From: Candidatus Buchananbacteria bacterium RIFCSPLOWO2_02_FULL_46_11b
GTDB taxonomy: Bacteria; Patescibacteriota; Patescibacteriia; Buchananbacterales; UBA6539
Assembly: GCA_001817615.1 (NCBI GenBank)
Contig: MHIR01000009.1
Location: 19,334 to 25,294, forward strand
Length of the DNA: 5,961 bases
Direction of reading: 5' to 3'
In this document: piece by piece, positions 5,315 through 5,961 of the stretch
How the letters are laid out: each line of letters opens with the position of its first letter
How positions within the stretch are numbered: the stretch's first letter is position 1
Program-made: the position numbers and the translations under genes
The notes under the pieces: generated by a model
The model's database searches: none
Seen by the model: only the letters and a program-made list of their open reading frames with translations
What the model was told of the DNA's origin: nothing

Positions 5315-5363
5315 AGCGCATACTTTAGATTTAAAAGAATTAAACTCTGATAAGTATGACGCT
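5315..5363. other. Inverted repeat downstream of the TSP3 gene
   Basis: AGCGCATACTT (5315-5325) pairs with AAGTATG plus CGCT (5352-5363) with one bulged A at 5359, giving an 11-bp stem around 26 bases. It begins 24 bases after the TAA at 5289-5291. No T-run follows, so it is at best a weak terminator. The 5292-5467 gap otherwise holds only the palindromes listed next and a lone TATAAT at 5303-5308 without a credible -35. Confidence 0.45.
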
Positions 5364-5375
5364 TCTAAAAATAGT

Positions 5376-5398
5376 TCCTCCCCTTGAAAAGGGGAGGA
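5376..5398. repeat. CTCCCC hairpin, left flank of the DUF559 unit
   Basis: TCCTCCCCTT (5376-5385) and AAGGGGAGGA (5389-5398) form a perfect 10-bp stem with a 3-base loop. It resembles the palindrome at the right end of the window (CTCCTT/AAGGAG at 5947-5961), so the nuclease gene sits between two like palindromes. No T-run follows on the plus strand. Confidence 0.75.
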
Positions 5399-5405
5399 CG
5401 GCCCG

Positions 5406-5498
5406 CCTGCCTCGCCATTAACATGACAATTAATAAAAGTGTTTAGTCCTGATTTATTTGGATATATTTGAGAAGATGTAAACGGCATGGCGGGCAGG
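5406..5498. repeat. Inverted repeat around the DUF559 5' region
   Basis: 5406-5418 (CCTGCC-T-CGCCAT) and 5487-5498 (ATGGCGGGCAGG) are complementary over 12 bp with a single bulged T at 5412. The 68 bases between are A/T-rich. The right arm runs into AGGGAGGGGTTG, which resembles in reverse complement the C-rich tract downstream of the gene. The arrangement looks like a second palindromic repeat inserted into the left end of the DUF559 unit. Confidence 0.55.
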
Positions 5499-5893
5499 GA
5501 GGGGTTGATGTTTCCCTTAAGGAAAAATCAGAAGAAATAAAGATTTTTAACCGAAAAGAAGGAAAAAAAATACGCCAAAAATTAAGAAGCGGCAATTACG
5601 TCCCGGCGGAAGCGCTTGTCTGGTCAATAATGAAGAAAAAACAGCTTAAAGGCTATAAATTCAGAAGGCAATACGGCGCGGGCAAATATGTGATTGATTT
5701 CTACTGCCCGAAATTAAAATTGGCGATAGAAATTGACGGCCAGACTCACTTGGATCAAGTCGCGCGAATATATGATCAAGAAAGGCAAAAATATATTGAA
5801 TCTTTCGGCATAAAATTTCTTCATTTTTCCAATTATGAAGTCTATGAAGATTTAGACGCGGTGATAGAGAGGATAAAAGCGGTTTTACCTTAA
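5468..5893 (+). CDS. DUF559 (Vsr/PD-(D/E)xK-like) nuclease-domain protein, start uncertain
   Basis: Small protein of the DUF559 family, related to very-short-patch-repair and PD-(D/E)xK endonucleases; its cellular role is unknown. Family features, counted from the TTG at 5468, are KKIRQKLRSGNYVPAEALVW (33-52, with conserved E48), LKGYKFRRQYG (60-70), VIDFYC with D77, and LAIEIDG with E88 and D90. The acidic residues expected at the active site are present, followed by ERQKYIESFGIKFLHF and a C-terminal helix. The frame is closed upstream by stops at 5444 and 5450, so TTG 5468 is the only usual start codon before the domain. It gives 141 residues, but the first 23 come from palindromic flanking sequence. 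Homologs typically begin MKI(F/Y)N, and here that position reads ATA AAG ATT TTT AAC from 5537, so the native ATG may have mutated. The gene stands alone between G/C-rich palindromes. Confidence 0.8.
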   Translation: MRRCKRHGGQGGVDVSLKEKSEEIKIFNRKEGKKIRQKLRSGNYVPAEALVWSIMKKKQLKGYKFRRQYGAGKYVIDFYCPKLKLAIEIDGQTHLDQVARIYDQERQKYIESFGIKFLHFSNYEVYEDLDAVIERIKAVLP

Positions 5894-5908
5894 TCCTTTA
5901 CTGCTCGT

Positions 5909-5961
5909 CAACCACCCCTTTCCCCTCCTTAACCACCCCCAACCCCCTCCTTTTTAAGGAG
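5909..5961. repeat. C-rich tract and right-flank palindrome of the DUF559 unit (cut by window end)
   Basis: Starting 15 bases after the DUF559 stop, the plus strand carries repeated blocks AACCACCCC, CCCCTCCTT, AACCACCCCC and AACCCCCTCC, then CTCCTT-TTT-AAGGAG (5947-5961), a 6-bp stem that runs off the window. In reverse complement the blocks read GGAGGGGGTTG, like AGGGAGGGGTTG at 5497-5508 on the left side, so the two flanks are inverted relative to each other. Confidence 0.65.

Noticed and set aside
5288..5488. 66-codon minus-strand frame containing GGPSSPFQGEE
   Set aside because: It is a translation of the CTCCCC hairpin and the neighbouring palindrome, with no domain and no promoter. 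Strings of this type are common spurious products of such repeats.
1..5961. Recoded UGA (Gly), as in Gracilibacteria or Absconditabacteria
   Set aside because: TGA ends the FemAB gene and the small gene at sensible positions, and no gene here has internal in-frame TGA.

Overview
The window reads as a piece of a small-genome bacterium, most likely Candidate Phyla Radiation (Patescibacteria, Parcubacteria-like). This is an inference. It rests on the gene mix (LeuRS end, FemAB-type ligase, TsaC, RsmA, a membrane-anchored protein with thrombospondin-type-3 calcium loops, a lone DUF559 nuclease), on genes with no visible Shine-Dalgarno sequence, and on ordinary use of TAA, TAG and TGA as stops. 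No 16S rRNA or ribosomal marker is present to fix the lineage.

Layout, left to right: the 3' third of leuS (1-776, +); a palindromic intergenic element, copy A (801-952); a FemAB-family peptidoglycan-bridge ligase (953-1969, +); an octamer palindrome (1984-2080); tsaC/yrdC (2081-2671, +), whose 3' end carries heptamer repeats; a 48-residue single-pass membrane protein on the minus strand (2701-2847) with an extended -10 promoter that predicts a leaderless mRNA; a second octamer palindrome (2911-3029); rsmA/ksgA (3030-3890, +), with a heptamer array inside the coding sequence; a promoter (3905-3934); palindromic element copy B (3973-4277); a TSP3/calcium-loop protein with three C-terminal helical repeats (4278-5291, +); and a DUF559 nuclease gene (5468-5893, +) lying between G/C-rich palindromes, the right one cut by the window end.

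The genes are housekeeping or cell-surface functions: tRNA charging (LeuRS), tRNA t6A modification (TsaC), 16S rRNA dimethylation (RsmA), cell-wall cross-bridge building (FemAB) and a probable surface protein. They do not form an obvious single pathway.

The unusual content is the repeats. Two palindromic families are each present twice, and all four copies run up to a start codon (953, 2081, 3030, 4278). Two heptamer arrays lie inside or at the end of coding sequences. One octamer palindrome is interrupted by a 23-bp GC-rich insert exactly at a unit boundary. I do not see a complete new defence or metabolic system. The best candidate for something undescribed is the start-codon-abutting repeat architecture, followed by the palindrome-flanked DUF559 unit.
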